Source: Entrophospora sp. SA101
Lineage: Eukaryota > Glomeromycota > Glomeromycetes > Entrophosporales > Entrophosporaceae
Reading direction: 5' to 3'
DNA length: 11,934 nt
Assembly (NCBI GenBank): GCA_958430865.1
Contig: CAUDNR010004555.1
Span: forward strand, 24,647 to 36,580
The position numbers and the translations under genes were made by a program. Shown piece by piece: positions 1 through 7,256 of this stretch (positions are counted from its first letter, which is position 1; each line of letters starts with the position of its first letter). Below the pieces are notes generated by a model, which saw only the letters and a program-made list of their open reading frames with translations, did not search any database and was not told the origin of the DNA.

Positions 1-292
1 TTCTATTTTTTGTAATAGTAACACTCCAAAAACCAGATATAATTTCATAATGTTGACACAGATTGCATTTATAATTTGCTTCTAATTTAAAAATAAAAAA
101 TAAAACTATTAGATTAAGAAGCTAGAAGTTGTCAGTTATGTTTAAAATACTTAGACTTGAATTTGGTTCATTTTTATAAATATGTATGTATATATATATA
201 TATTTACGTTTATAGATCAGTTATTTGACTATTTCTATAGTATTTTTGTCCTACTGTATATAGTGGGACGATTGGTGGACTTTTTTATATTA
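1..292. other. AT-rich non-coding stretch
   Basis: I see no supportable gene here. The sequence is A/T-rich, with an A-rich patch near 88-106 and a TA dinucleotide run at about 187-203. A 13-base sequence, TGGGACGATTGGT, begins at 264 and recurs with one inserted T at 305-318, just at the head of the next reading frame. A first exon for that frame could lie here, but none stands out. Confidence 0.5.
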
Positions 293-295
293 TGA

Positions 296-625
296 AATTT
301 ACCCTGGGACGATTTGGTAAGACAATGTAAAGAGCATATAGAAAAAATAAAAAAAAGATTTTTTTCAAGAAAAATTGGTTTTTATGAAATACAAAGTATC
401 GTTAAGGATATCATCTGTAAAAAAAAATTATTTCTACTTTTTGCATCGTACTCGGTGTATGAATTTCAGTGTGTAACTAATGCAGACTTCTACAATTTTA
501 GAAACTATCTGCAGAAAACTACTAATGTACGATGTTACACCCGCACATTCCGCACATTGAATTTTATACACTGGTGCTATGATGTAATTATTAATAAATT
601 AGACTATTTTGTGGAATTAACATAA
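296..625 (+). CDS. Orphan reading frame without ATG; possible 3' exon or gene remnant
   Basis: An open frame of about 109 codons runs from just after the stop at 293-295 to TAA at 623-625. It contains no ATG at all, so in a eukaryote it cannot be a complete single-exon gene. It would need an upstream exon, or it is a decayed fragment. The product would be basic at the start (several Lys near residues 11-19) and rich in Phe, Tyr, Ile and Cys, with no signal peptide, repeat or domain that I recognise. Possible splice acceptors are the AGs at 320-321 and near 340. A competing 12-codon frame starts at ATG 292 and meets a GTAAGA donor-like site at 317. It lies 40 bases ahead of the next gene on the same strand. 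It could be chance, since composition is very AT-rich. Confidence 0.25.
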   Translation, partial: NLPWDDLVRQCKEHIEKIKKRFFSRKIGFYEIQSIVKDIICKKKLFLLFASYSVYEFQCVTNADFYNFRNYLQKTTNVRCYTRTFRTLNFIHWCYDVIINKLDYFVELT

Positions 626-665
626 AAAAGGGGTTGTTGAAATTCATCAAATATATTAATATATA

Positions 666-1404
666 ATGAACCATATCAATACATTTCCACCTATTATATC
701 ATTTTTAAACAAGTTATCTAGAATGTCAACTCGCGCTTTAAAGAAATTAGTAAAAAAATTTGCTAAGAAGTCGTCTTCTACAAGTGAGATTATTTGCAAG
801 CATTTCTTTTATTATAACCTTTGTCATTTTAGGACTACAATATGATTTGTTTGTTTGTCTTGACAGATGACCCTATGGAAAACTTTAATGAAGATTCTAA
901 TAAAAAAATTATCCATCAATGGGCAAAAATGGTACGAGCAAAACACAAGAATGATAAAGATTACGATGACGATGATTTATATTATGAGGACCCATTGCTT
1001 TTGATTGAATGGAATGATGCAGGTTTAAATAGCAGAACACTTGCTAATCATCAACACACAAAAATGGCTTTAGTTAATTGTATATATATAACCATAAATA
1101 TCACATTATTGATTATTTTTTGAAGATTCTTTCTAAAAATTTTTTTTGATTAGTGATTCGAGGACAACCAGGTTGTTGACAATTCCCTCCGACAGGCATT
1201 CCATCAGAATGTGCGTTTTCCTTCGTAGATACTCCAGCACTCTCAGCAAATCAAGCATTAGTCGACACGATTGCAGCGCTCGGCAGCAACAATTGGTCTA
1301 AACATGCCCCTGGAATTCCGGATGTTGGCCGGGTTTATGAAATCCGTACCCCTAGAAAAGGGCAATTGTCTACTATTGAACATCGGCTTGTGTTCAATCT
1401 TTGA
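666..1404 (+). CDS. Probable three-exon gene, small orphan protein (about 179 aa)
   Basis: My model joins exons 666-783, 867-1079 and 1196-1404 through introns 784-866 (GTGAGA to TTGACAG) and 1080-1195 (GTATAT to CCGACAG). The frame stays open throughout and ends at TGA 1402-1404, giving 179 residues. ATG 666 is the first in frame; ATG 723 (MSTRALKK) is an alternative giving 160 residues. The N-terminal exon is basic (KKLVKKFAKK). Exon 2 has a Lys-rich stretch and then an acidic run with four consecutive Asp. Exon 3 is more GC-rich than its surroundings and has a compact C-terminus with an Ile-Pro-Ser-Glu-Cys start and conserved-looking Trp, Gly and Pro. I do not recognise a family, so no function is given. 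An alternative donor at 1023 also keeps frame. Using the acceptor at 1153 instead places an in-frame TGA at 1177. AATAAA at 1516-1521 is a plausible polyadenylation signal. Confidence 0.6.
784..866 (+). other. Predicted intron 1 (83 bp)
   Basis: It begins GTGAGA and ends CTTGACAG with a T-rich tract before the acceptor. Without its removal the first exon frame stops at 840-842 (TGA). With it, the frame passes smoothly into the acidic second exon. An earlier acceptor at 831-832 leads to a stop within 13 codons, which favours the one at 866. Confidence 0.6.
1080..1195 (+). other. Predicted intron 2 (116 bp)
   Basis: Donor GTATAT and acceptor CCGACAG after a pyrimidine-rich ATTCCCTCC. A TTGAC branch-like sequence lies 14-18 bases before the last base. 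Removing it joins exon 2 to exon 3 in frame and avoids the TGA at 1177-1179. The other acceptor, AG at 1152-1153, leaves that stop in frame. Confidence 0.5.
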
Positions 1405-1652
1405 CTATCACGTTATTATGGAAGTAAATTTTAAAAATTTTTTTTATTGAAATTTTTCAGAAAAATATTTAGTTTTAATTACAGATGCTAAAATTAAAAT
1501 AATATAATCAAAAGTAATAAATTTTATTGCTAAAAGTATGAATCTACGTATATATTCTGGATATACTCATTTGGATAATTAATTTTTGATTTGAAAGAAT
1601 AAGTAGGTTAATAGATAATCACAATCTACTTATCGATATATGTATTATCAAT

Positions 1653-1922
1653 ATGGCCATGGCAATTACTCGAAAAAGCAGAAACTCCAGAACTAATAAC
1701 TTTACCTCGATTTTGAACCTGTTCCTAGAAAAATATAACTTGTCCGCCGAATCCAACCCATCTCAATTACGTGACTATGCTAGTGAACTCGGTGCTATGC
1801 TTCCAGATTGGAAAGCCCGCAAAAGCGTAAAAGAAGCTCTTTGCCGACGCTTATTCAAAGAAGATCAGACCAAGGCTCTTTGTAAACGTTCAAATAATTA
1901 TCACAATTTTACAAACGTTTAG
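1653..1922 (+). CDS. Small single-exon orphan protein (89 aa)
   Basis: ATG 1653 opens a frame to TAG 1920-1922; a second ATG two codons on gives an almost identical product. The 89-residue protein has a short basic, Ser/Asn-rich N-terminus (residues 1-17) and then an amphipathic, probably all-helical stretch (about 18-75) containing Leu-Arg-Asp-Tyr-Ala, Pro-Asp-Trp-Lys and a cationic Leu-Cys-Arg-Arg-Leu-Phe segment. Base composition is less AT-rich than the flanks, which supports coding. There is no signal peptide, membrane segment or family I recognise. A GTAAAC donor-like site at 1882 means the last 13 codons could instead be intron, with a further exon downstream, for example after the CAG near 2069. 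It is on the same strand as the preceding gene, about 250 bases away, and converges with the HMG gene. Confidence 0.5.
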   Translation: MAMAITRKSRNSRTNNFTSILNLFLEKYNLSAESNPSQLRDYASELGAMLPDWKARKSVKEALCRRLFKEDQTKALCKRSNNYHNFTNV

Positions 1923-2759
1923 ATATTTATTTAACACTGTTAATGAACTGATAATTTTATTGTTGTAAAATTATAAAAAAGTTAAAAGCGACTTGATCAT
2001 TTGATCATTTTTCACACACATACTGAAAACATAGAAAGCAAAATATACGCGTTAAAAAAATACATCTCAGGTTAAACAAGTTTTTGTGCGCAGTCACGCG
2101 ACTTTTTTCTATTCTAAATTCAATTGAAATAGCAAGTTTCACAATATAAAAAAGATCGACGATCGATTTTGTCACAAGTGATAAAACGAATGTCCACTAT
2201 GCTGTTGTAACCTCATTAAAAAAAAAAATACTATAACTTTATATATAAGCTTCAGATTAAAGATACACGTTATTGAGTTATCATTAAATAAAAATATGGA
2301 GCCCCTTTTAATTCAAATCATATCCTGGGCATTAGAATATTAATTTCTTCCTGTGCTTATATCACTTTTGATTTTATTGTATAGATTGAATAATTATTGT
2401 TTCAATAACAAAAAATCTTATTTTTTTAAGAAATGAAAGCATATGTTGTTATTAATCTAAAGCTAATAAGTTGAATTAAATCTTAATTTTTAAAATAAAA
2501 AAATCATAAATATTTCATAAATATAAAAAAATATTACAAATGTTACTTACATAAAATGCATAAAAGAATAATTACATAAAGTACAAAAGATCCTTTCACT
2601 CAAAATATATTTTTCATAATTTTCATCACCCGCTATTATTTCTGATGTTTAAATTCAAATTTAATATCGGAACTTAAAGATGGTGATAATGACGGGTTTA
2701 AAGATGACGAAGAATTCAAATTCAAATTTTCATTTTGATCAACAATGACTTCGATTAAT
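1923..2759. other. Convergent intergenic region, shared 3' flanks
   Basis: No gene is visible. It lies between the plus-strand gene ending at 1922 and the minus-strand HMG gene ending at 2760. It contains a tandem TTGATCA/TTTGATCA near 1995-2009, a palindromic GATCGACGATCGAT near 2154-2167, an A-run near 2219-2229, and TTTATT at 2373-2378, which reads AATAAA on the minus strand and could end the HMG transcript about 385 bases after its stop. Assignment of that signal is weak in sequence this AT-rich. Confidence 0.45.
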
Positions 2760-3089
2760 CTACCAATTATGAGAAGTAATTATCGAAGAATCATAATGAT
2801 AATTGCATGAATCGTTATCGTTATAATTATCGTTATTGTTATTAACATTGTTGTTATAACCATAACAATTCGATTCACAATTTGAATTTGAATGATTGTT
2901 GATATTGATAATTAGCTCATGTGGAAAATGTAACGGCAATTGAACGTGATTATTATTTCCATTGTTGTTGTTATTGTATATACTGTAATTATAGGGGCAA
3001 TCATAATTGTCTCCATTATTATTATTAATGCTGACGTTACTATCATCAATATTGTCATTGTTATAAATGTTAATATTGAAGGATAAGTT
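2760..3089 (-). repeat. Asparagine-rich low-complexity coding tail
   Basis: Residues 350-459 of the HMG protein contain about 39 Asn in 110 positions, with runs of three to five Asn broken by Tyr, Asp, Ser and Cys and almost no Lys or Arg. At DNA level it is an AAT/AAC-rich tract seen on the plus strand as ATT/GTT. The mixed codons argue for an old repeat rather than a freshly expanded pure microsatellite. Confidence 0.8.
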
Positions 3090-4139
3090 GTAGAAATCAA
3101 ATGGAGAGACCGGGGTTGATAATATAGGAGTCGGTAATGGTGTTAACGGTGTTAATGGTGACAAAGGTGACGATATCGACGGTTCGTAATTGTTATTATC
3201 GGCAATAAAATAACTATTATTAATACAAGGAGTATGAGGGATAATGCGATGATTATTAATATTATCATTAGTATTAATATACCCAGGATCGTCAGCATCA
3301 CCAGTGGAAGGAATAATATTAAGAATATTATTATCATGAGAAGAGGACAATTGAGGAAGTAGGCTCTTAATAAAAGTATCTGCAGCAGGTGCAGGTGTAA
3401 GTGTAGCAGTAGTTGTGGCTGCGGTTGCAATAGGTTTAGCAACAATAGTTGTAGTAGAAGTTGATTTATCAATATGAACTTTATTGATTTTTAATTTCTT
3501 TTTTTTCTTTTCTTTTCTATTATTATCAGTTTGTTTATCAATAGCGACAGTAGAAGCAGAGGCCCGAGAATTCGAAGATTTTTTAGGGATGAACACGTAA
3601 CCAGGATGAGCTTGGCTATGTTCCATTTTTTTACGGTCTGCCAATCTTTGCCAATACATTTTAATATCATCTTTTTCATTTCTCCACATTTTTGCCAAGA
3701 TCTTTGAAATTTTTGAATTAGTAATGTTACCATAATGTGCAGTAATTTCTGGTTGTTTTTCACGTCTGTAAAGAATAAACGCATTTGGAGGCCTTGGTGT
3801 TTTCCTTAAAGAAGGTCGCATTTGTAATTCAGTTTCATCAATGATAAATTGACCTTTGACGTTATTGTCGACAGTAAATTTTGAAGAATATGATGATGAC
3901 GATGGTGATGATGATGATTTATTAGATCTGATTGGCAATTGTGGTCTTACTCTAATCGGTTCCATGAAAGAAGTGAAGACAAAATTATCTTGTGCTCTAA
4001 TACAACTATTTTCAAGAGAAGTTGTACAATCGATCATCAAAGAATTGTTACATTGTACGTCGTTGTTTCTTTTAAGATTCTGAGGTGGAATATCGAACAT
4101 AAGTAAACCACAATATTGTCTTCTCGCAGCCTCATCCAT
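2760..4139 (-). CDS. MATA-type HMG-box transcription factor with Asn-rich tail (459 aa)
   Basis: An intact 459-residue frame starts at ATG 4137-4139 (MDEAARRQYC) and ends at TAA 2760-2762. The HMG box spans about residues 115-185 and begins PRPPNAFILYRR, followed by SKILAKMW, a second Trp in MYWQRLADRKK, and a HPGYVFIPKK end. This matches the MATA_HMG class of fungal mating-type and related regulators, which bind the DNA minor groove through three helices. RKEKKKKKLK at 208-217 is a likely nuclear signal. Flanks are low complexity: Ser-rich 72-86, Thr/Ala-rich 227-254, Pro/Ser/Thr-rich 322-346 and Asn-rich 350-459. The protein is longer than classical mating-type HMG proteins because of these tails. 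No intron is needed. Mating-locus neighbours known from Mucoromycota (triose-phosphate transporter, RNA helicase) are absent, so this is better read as one of the expanded MATA-HMG paralogues than as a mating-type gene. Its target genes are unknown. Confidence 0.95.
   Translation of the reverse strand: MDEAARRQYCGLLMFDIPPQNLKRNNDVQCNNSLMIDCTTSLENSCIRAQDNFVFTSFMEPIRVRPQLPIRSNKSSSSPSSSSYSSKFTVDNNVKGQFIIDETELQMRPSLRKTPRPPNAFILYRREKQPEITAHYGNITNSKISKILAKMWRNEKDDIKMYWQRLADRKKMEHSQAHPGYVFIPKKSSNSRASASTVAIDKQTDNNRKEKKKKKLKINKVHIDKSTSTTTIVAKPIATAATTTATLTPAPAADTFIKSLLPQLSSSHDNNILNIIPSTGDADDPGYINTNDNINNHRIIPHTPCINNSYFIADNNNYEPSISSPLSPLTPLTPLPTPILSTPVSPFDFYNLSFNINIYNNDNIDDSNVSINNNNGDNYDCPYNYSIYNNNNNGNNNHVQLPLHFPHELIININNHSNSNCESNCYGYNNNVNNNNDNYNDNDSCNYHYDSSIITSHNW
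3585..3797 (-). other. HMG-box DNA-binding domain (within the HMG protein)
   Basis: These bases encode residues 115-185. Seen directly are the N-terminal strand with Arg-Pro-Pro-Asn-Ala-Phe, aromatic core residues Phe121, Tyr124, Trp152, Tyr162 and Trp163, the basic third-helix stretch around 169-171, and the closing His-Pro-Gly-Tyr with Pro-Lys-Lys. All the expected core positions are present, so DNA binding should be intact. Confidence 0.9.
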
Positions 4140-4205
4140 TTTTGTTTTATCAAAATAGATTTATGACGAAACGGTAGGTAATTTAGAAGAGAGTGAATGA
4201 TTAGG

Positions 4206-4214
4206 TTTTTTATA
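4206..4214 (-). promoter_or_regulatory. Candidate TATA box of the HMG gene
   Basis: The plus strand reads TTTTTTATA, which is TATAAAAAA on the coding strand, 67 bases before the ATG. A second candidate, TATAAAAG on the minus strand, lies at about 4378-4385. Neither can be told from background with certainty in sequence this AT-rich. Confidence 0.3.
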
Positions 4215-4219
4215 CAAGA

Positions 4220-4332
4220 AAAAAAAAAAAAAAAGGGTCAAGTTGAAAAAAAGAATGAATAAGATTTTTTAAAAAAAAAAATTTAAATTAAAAAAAAAAT
4301 CAATAAAAAATATAAATAAATAAATAAATAAT
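4220..4332. repeat. A-rich block with AAAT tandem
   Basis: Long A-runs at 4220-4235, 4270-4280 and 4290-4298, then a tandem of AAAT units (TAAATAAATAAATAAATAAT, about 4314-4333). On the HMG coding strand this is a T-rich tract between about 80 and 190 bases before the start codon, the kind of poly(dA:dT) tract that disfavours nucleosomes. Confidence 0.7.
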
Positions 4333-4540
4333 ATTAAAAAAACCAAAAAATTTTGTATGAAATCCACAGGCCTAAACTTTTATAATCGAGAATAGTCAAA
4401 GTATTTATAAATTTGATTGATTGATAACGAGAACAATCTAGACTCACACAAATCAGTCAGCGTAATTTGAGATGGGAACTAATCCAAAAAGATTAAGAAA
4501 AAAAATGCGCCAGCACAACATAAGATGCTGATAAATGTGA

Positions 4541-4590
4541 TAGTGGTGGTAGTAGTAATAGTAGTGGTAGTGGTAGTAGTGGTAGTAGTG

Positions 4591-4629
<39 letters not shown>

Positions 4630-4630
4630 A
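4541..4630. repeat. GTA/GTG trinucleotide microsatellite
   Basis: An imperfect run of GTA and GTG units leads into 13 perfect GTA units at 4591-4629. It sits about 400-490 bases upstream of the HMG start codon, so on that gene's strand it reads as TAC/CAC repeats. It is not coding in any convincing frame. Confidence 0.9.
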
Positions 4631-5191
4631 TAAAAGACGTTGAGCCAAAAAAAATTCCTCGCGTGTTATATCTTACGCCAACTTTCAGATAGCAACGTAC
4701 GAGCGAATGGATAAGCGAATTGATAGTTTGAATGAATGAATACCAAAAGAAAAATTATCCTAATTGACACCGGTCGTTAACATTTGTGATTGTGATGTAC
4801 ACTTGCTTAGGATTTGGTATGTTCTGAATACCAGGAAATTGAGACTATCCAATATGAACAAACAAGCAGTTGATTGTATGGCATCATTTATAAAAAATAG
4901 AAGTTTAGATTTAAACATAGCAATTTGATTGGATTCCATTACAAGTAAGAATGCAAGTTATTTCATAATCAGTTAGTTGATATCATTTTCTCACACGCAC
5001 CTTTTGATTACGCCATAATTTCATTGCATTCATATCCATTTTTAAATTATTTTACCATTCTATTAATATTCTTAATTTCTTAGATCGTAAAACCGCGTTG
5101 GTTAGCGTCAATTAAATTGATCCAACAATAAACAAAGATTCACGCGTCAATATAACAATAATTAATATTTTATTAATTAACTTGCAAGCAA

Positions 5192-5503
5192 TTATTTATT
5201 TATATCCGAATTTATCAATTCACAAATATTCCACTCTAATTTTTTTATATTTTTGGATAATGTTCCAAAAATCACCAATTTTAATTTAATTGCGGTAATT
5301 ACACCTGATTCGTATGACACAGAATAACGGTTATTGGAAAATAAATTATCACCTTTATTGTTATTCGTCAACACATAACAATAACTTGTTTTGAATATTT
5401 TTGGAAATTGAATGTTATAAATCAATTGAAATTCTAAATTTAGAATGTTATTGCAGCGACTTTGATTGATAATCTCCAATGCAGTATATAAAATAGTGGA
5501 CAC
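5192..5503 (-). CDS. Orphan reading frame without ATG; possible gene remnant
   Basis: About 103 codons are open from a GTG at 5501-5503 to TAA at 5192-5194. The frame has no internal ATG, so it would need a 5' exon. The translation has mixed, protein-like composition, with Leu-Glu-Phe-Gln, several Cys and a terminal Leu-Glu-Trp-Asn segment, but no domain that I recognise. A different frame starting at an ATG near 5550 (MNQCDWMKLKK) overlaps its head and stops after 31 codons, which could reflect a frameshift. An exact CCAAT-CAC-ATTGG palindrome lies at 5526-5538. The call is weak. Confidence 0.22.
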   Translation of the reverse strand: MSTILYTALEIINQSRCNNILNLEFQLIYNIQFPKIFKTSYCYVLTNNNKGDNLFSNNRYSVSYESGVITAIKLKLVIFGTLSKNIKKLEWNICELINSDINK

Positions 5504-5940
5504 CAGTCGCTTTTTTTAGTTTCATCCAATCACATTGGTTCATTTCTGGTTTCTTTCTCCCTTCATCTCTTTTAATATGTATATCATAAATCTTAATCAG
5601 AATGAAGCTAATAAAATCTGCAATTCACAATTCATTTATTATCCTTCTTGATTCTATTAATCCGCTAGTTAGTTCAATTTCCATTTCCAACTTATTACTT
5701 TTTCCCACTATGTATATATATATATATATTAACATTTATTGTATTGTTCTCCTTAATATTTTTGTAATGTGTGTGGATTGCACAACAATTATACATACAT
5801 GATAAATAAAACACTTTTCTTGTGAATGGTCTTCCATAATTAGAACAATTGAAACAAGTTTTGTAAGATAAATAAAGTTACTTGTATGTTCGAGAGCGTG
5901 AAATTTAAATTAGCCGATCAAAGTTTGCATCCCAAATCCA
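5504..5940. other. AT-rich stretch, no gene supported
   Basis: A 66-codon ATG frame at 5602-5802 encodes only a hydrophobic Ile/Leu-rich string ending over a TA repeat (about 5713-5729) and looks like chance. The sequence also holds the palindrome CCAATCACATTGG at 5526-5538. I see nothing else. Confidence 0.4.
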
Positions 5941-5950
5941 CAGAAAAATT

Positions 5951-6157
5951 TTAATGTTCGTCAAAATTTTTTTTTGTAGAGGACAAAGGAAAATCACTTC
6001 CAAATTTGCTCAAAAATATGGTATATACAACAACATTTAAAAATCCAAAAAAAAAAAAAAAGGTTCGAGACAAATTTTTTCTTGAATAAAACCCATCTAA
6101 ATCCAACATGCGGAACACATGTATTATGATCTCGCTACAGAATATTTGATCGAGCAA
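5951..6157 (-). pseudogene. Coding-like fragment, probably part of a dispersed repeat
   Basis: An ATG-poor minus-strand frame of 68 codons begins at TTG and has an internal Met at about residue 17 (MLDLDGFYSRKNL). A T15 run supplies a Phe string, followed by a compositionally normal stretch rich in Phe, Ser and Gly that ends with Phe-Asp-Glu-His. The mix of protein-like sequence with a homopolymer in the middle, and the absence of a start, suggests a fragment of a repeated element rather than a gene. I have an unverified impression that similar translations are common in Glomeromycotina predictions. I found no terminal repeats. Confidence 0.25.
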
Positions 6158-6562
6158 AACAAGCTAAATGAATGTTTAAATAATCCTTTATTTTTGTTAC
6201 CATAATCAATTATATTCATCGTAGTATACGCCATTTGCTTAATAGATACAAGAGTTTGTATAAAACCATCATCAATCCACGCATTGGTCTTATTGAAATT
6301 TTCCTTCTTTGAATTTAACTTTAGTAATAATCAAACTTCTTACAGAGACAATAATAACGACTTTTTATTTATTTAAAAATAAAAAACAATATTAATTCTC
6401 TATTACGTGACTTTGGGCGGGCGATTATTCCTGCACAACAGTGTGTGTTACATTTTATGCAGATTTATTAAATTAATTAGTATTGTTTCTGAAATATTAA
6501 GATTAAAGAATTGTTACGCGACCATTAAAAAACCTATTTTTAATGATTTTAAAAGAGCTGTG
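6158..6562. other. AT-rich stretch, no gene supported
   Basis: A 66-codon frame at 6407-6607 starts at a non-ATG codon and runs into the hAT-like element, so it is rejected. Slightly GC-richer bases at 6405-6440 (TTTGGGCGGGCGATT) stand out, but I cannot assign them. Confidence 0.4.
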
Positions 6563-6570
6563 ACTCAGCC
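6563..6570. repeat. Left 8-bp target-site duplication of the hAT-like element
   Basis: ACTCAGCC directly abuts the left end of the element and matches 7031-7038 exactly. Confidence 0.75.
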
Positions 6571-7030
6571 CAGTCAGTGTTGGTCGCCAATATGGATGGG
6601 CGCCTGAATTGTTTTTAAAGTTAAAATAGTATTTAGACAAGAATGTCTAAATGTCTAAATTAATATAAATAGTAATGATTTGCTTTAAATAGAACTAAAA
6701 GTCACGTGTATATACACAAAATCCACAAAGTTCAATAAATTATCCAATAAAAAAATTCAATTTCAGCATTTTAGACAATTGAGACCATGATCGTCTAAAT
6801 GTCTAAATTAATTTATATTTTAGACATTATCTAAATAATTTAGTTTAGACACCCATCTATAGCCACCAACACTGTTTTGAAGAGGCAAAAGTCAAAGCTA
6901 AAATTAAAAGTTATATGTCAAAACTAAATCAAAAAGTCAATAGTCAAAAATCAAAACTAGTTTCAACTTATGGAGAACCCTTTTAACTTTCGCAAGATTG
7001 TGGGCTCTCTAGTTTTGGAAACCAACATTG
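6571..7030. mobile_element. hAT-like non-autonomous DNA transposon (MITE), with extra internal terminus
   Basis: The left end reads CAGTCAGTGTTGGTCGCC and the right end, read inward on the minus strand, CAATGTTGGTTTCCAA. ACTCAGCC lies exactly outside both ends (6563-6570 and 7031-7038), a perfect 8-bp duplication as hAT transposases make. A third terminus, CAGTGTTGGTGGCTATAG inverted, ends at 6874 and pairs even better with the left end, over about 30 imperfect positions. Eight copies of TTTAGAC/GTCTAAA lie between 6632 and 6850, and several GTCAA(A) copies at 6891-6949; such subterminal repeats are typical transposase-binding sites in hAT elements. No transposase frame is present. GTCACGTG is at 6701-6708. 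Confidence 0.75.
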
Positions 7031-7038
7031 ACTCAGCC
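7031..7038. repeat. Right 8-bp target-site duplication of the hAT-like element
   Basis: ACTCAGCC directly follows the right CCAACATTG end and is identical to 6563-6570. Confidence 0.75.
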
Positions 7039-7256
7039 ATAAAAAATAGTGGAATAATAAAAACAAAGAAAAAGCAAATTTGGGTTAACATAGTAAACTT
7101 GTGCAACTTTGAGGCCAAAGTAACATGACACACCAACAAAATGAAATTGTAACTTTGTAGAGAAAGGTCTTAGTCTCAAAATTACAATCTGTTTTTTTTT
7201 GGTTTTACATTTCTATTATATTGTAAATTCAGTATTAGTATAATTTTTTTTTGAAA

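Larger units (their letters stand above)
4140..5190. other. Upstream region of the HMG gene, no gene seen
   Basis: This kilobase carries no supportable reading frame. It holds the candidate TATA boxes, the A-rich/AAAT block at 4220-4332, the GTA microsatellite at 4541-4630, and otherwise moderately AT-rich sequence that is the natural place for the HMG gene's promoter. A short minus-strand ATG frame of 18 codons near 4990-5045 is too small to call. Confidence 0.5.

Noticed and set aside
1177..1179. In-frame TGA read as selenocysteine or programmed readthrough
   Set aside because: An ordinary GT-AG intron (1080-1195) removes it in frame, and I see no convincing selenocysteine element downstream.
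2085..2108. tRNA or Pol III gene suggested by GCGCAGTCACGCGAC followed by a T-run
   Set aside because: No cloverleaf or internal A and B boxes can be placed around it.
2912..3784. Minus-strand open frames at 2912-3100, 3152-3472 and 3491-3784
   Set aside because: They are out-of-frame shadows of the HMG gene: their Ile/Leu/Thr strings come from reading the AAT/AAC and ACT-rich codons in another phase.
3856..4083. Plus-strand open frame with an acidic Asp run
   Set aside because: It is the complement of the Ser-rich part of the HMG protein; GATGAT is simply the reverse of the Ser codons.
2760..4139. Sex-determining mating-type locus
   Set aside because: The HMG box fits, but the flanking transporter and helicase genes of Mucoromycota sex loci are absent, and MATA-HMG genes are numerous in Rhizophagus.
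5602..5802. 66-codon ATG frame, hydrophobic
   Set aside because: Its Ile/Leu/Tyr content follows from AT-rich sequence and a TA repeat, with no plausible domain or signal.
6407..6607. 66-codon frame
   Set aside because: It lacks an ATG start and its end lies inside the hAT-like element.
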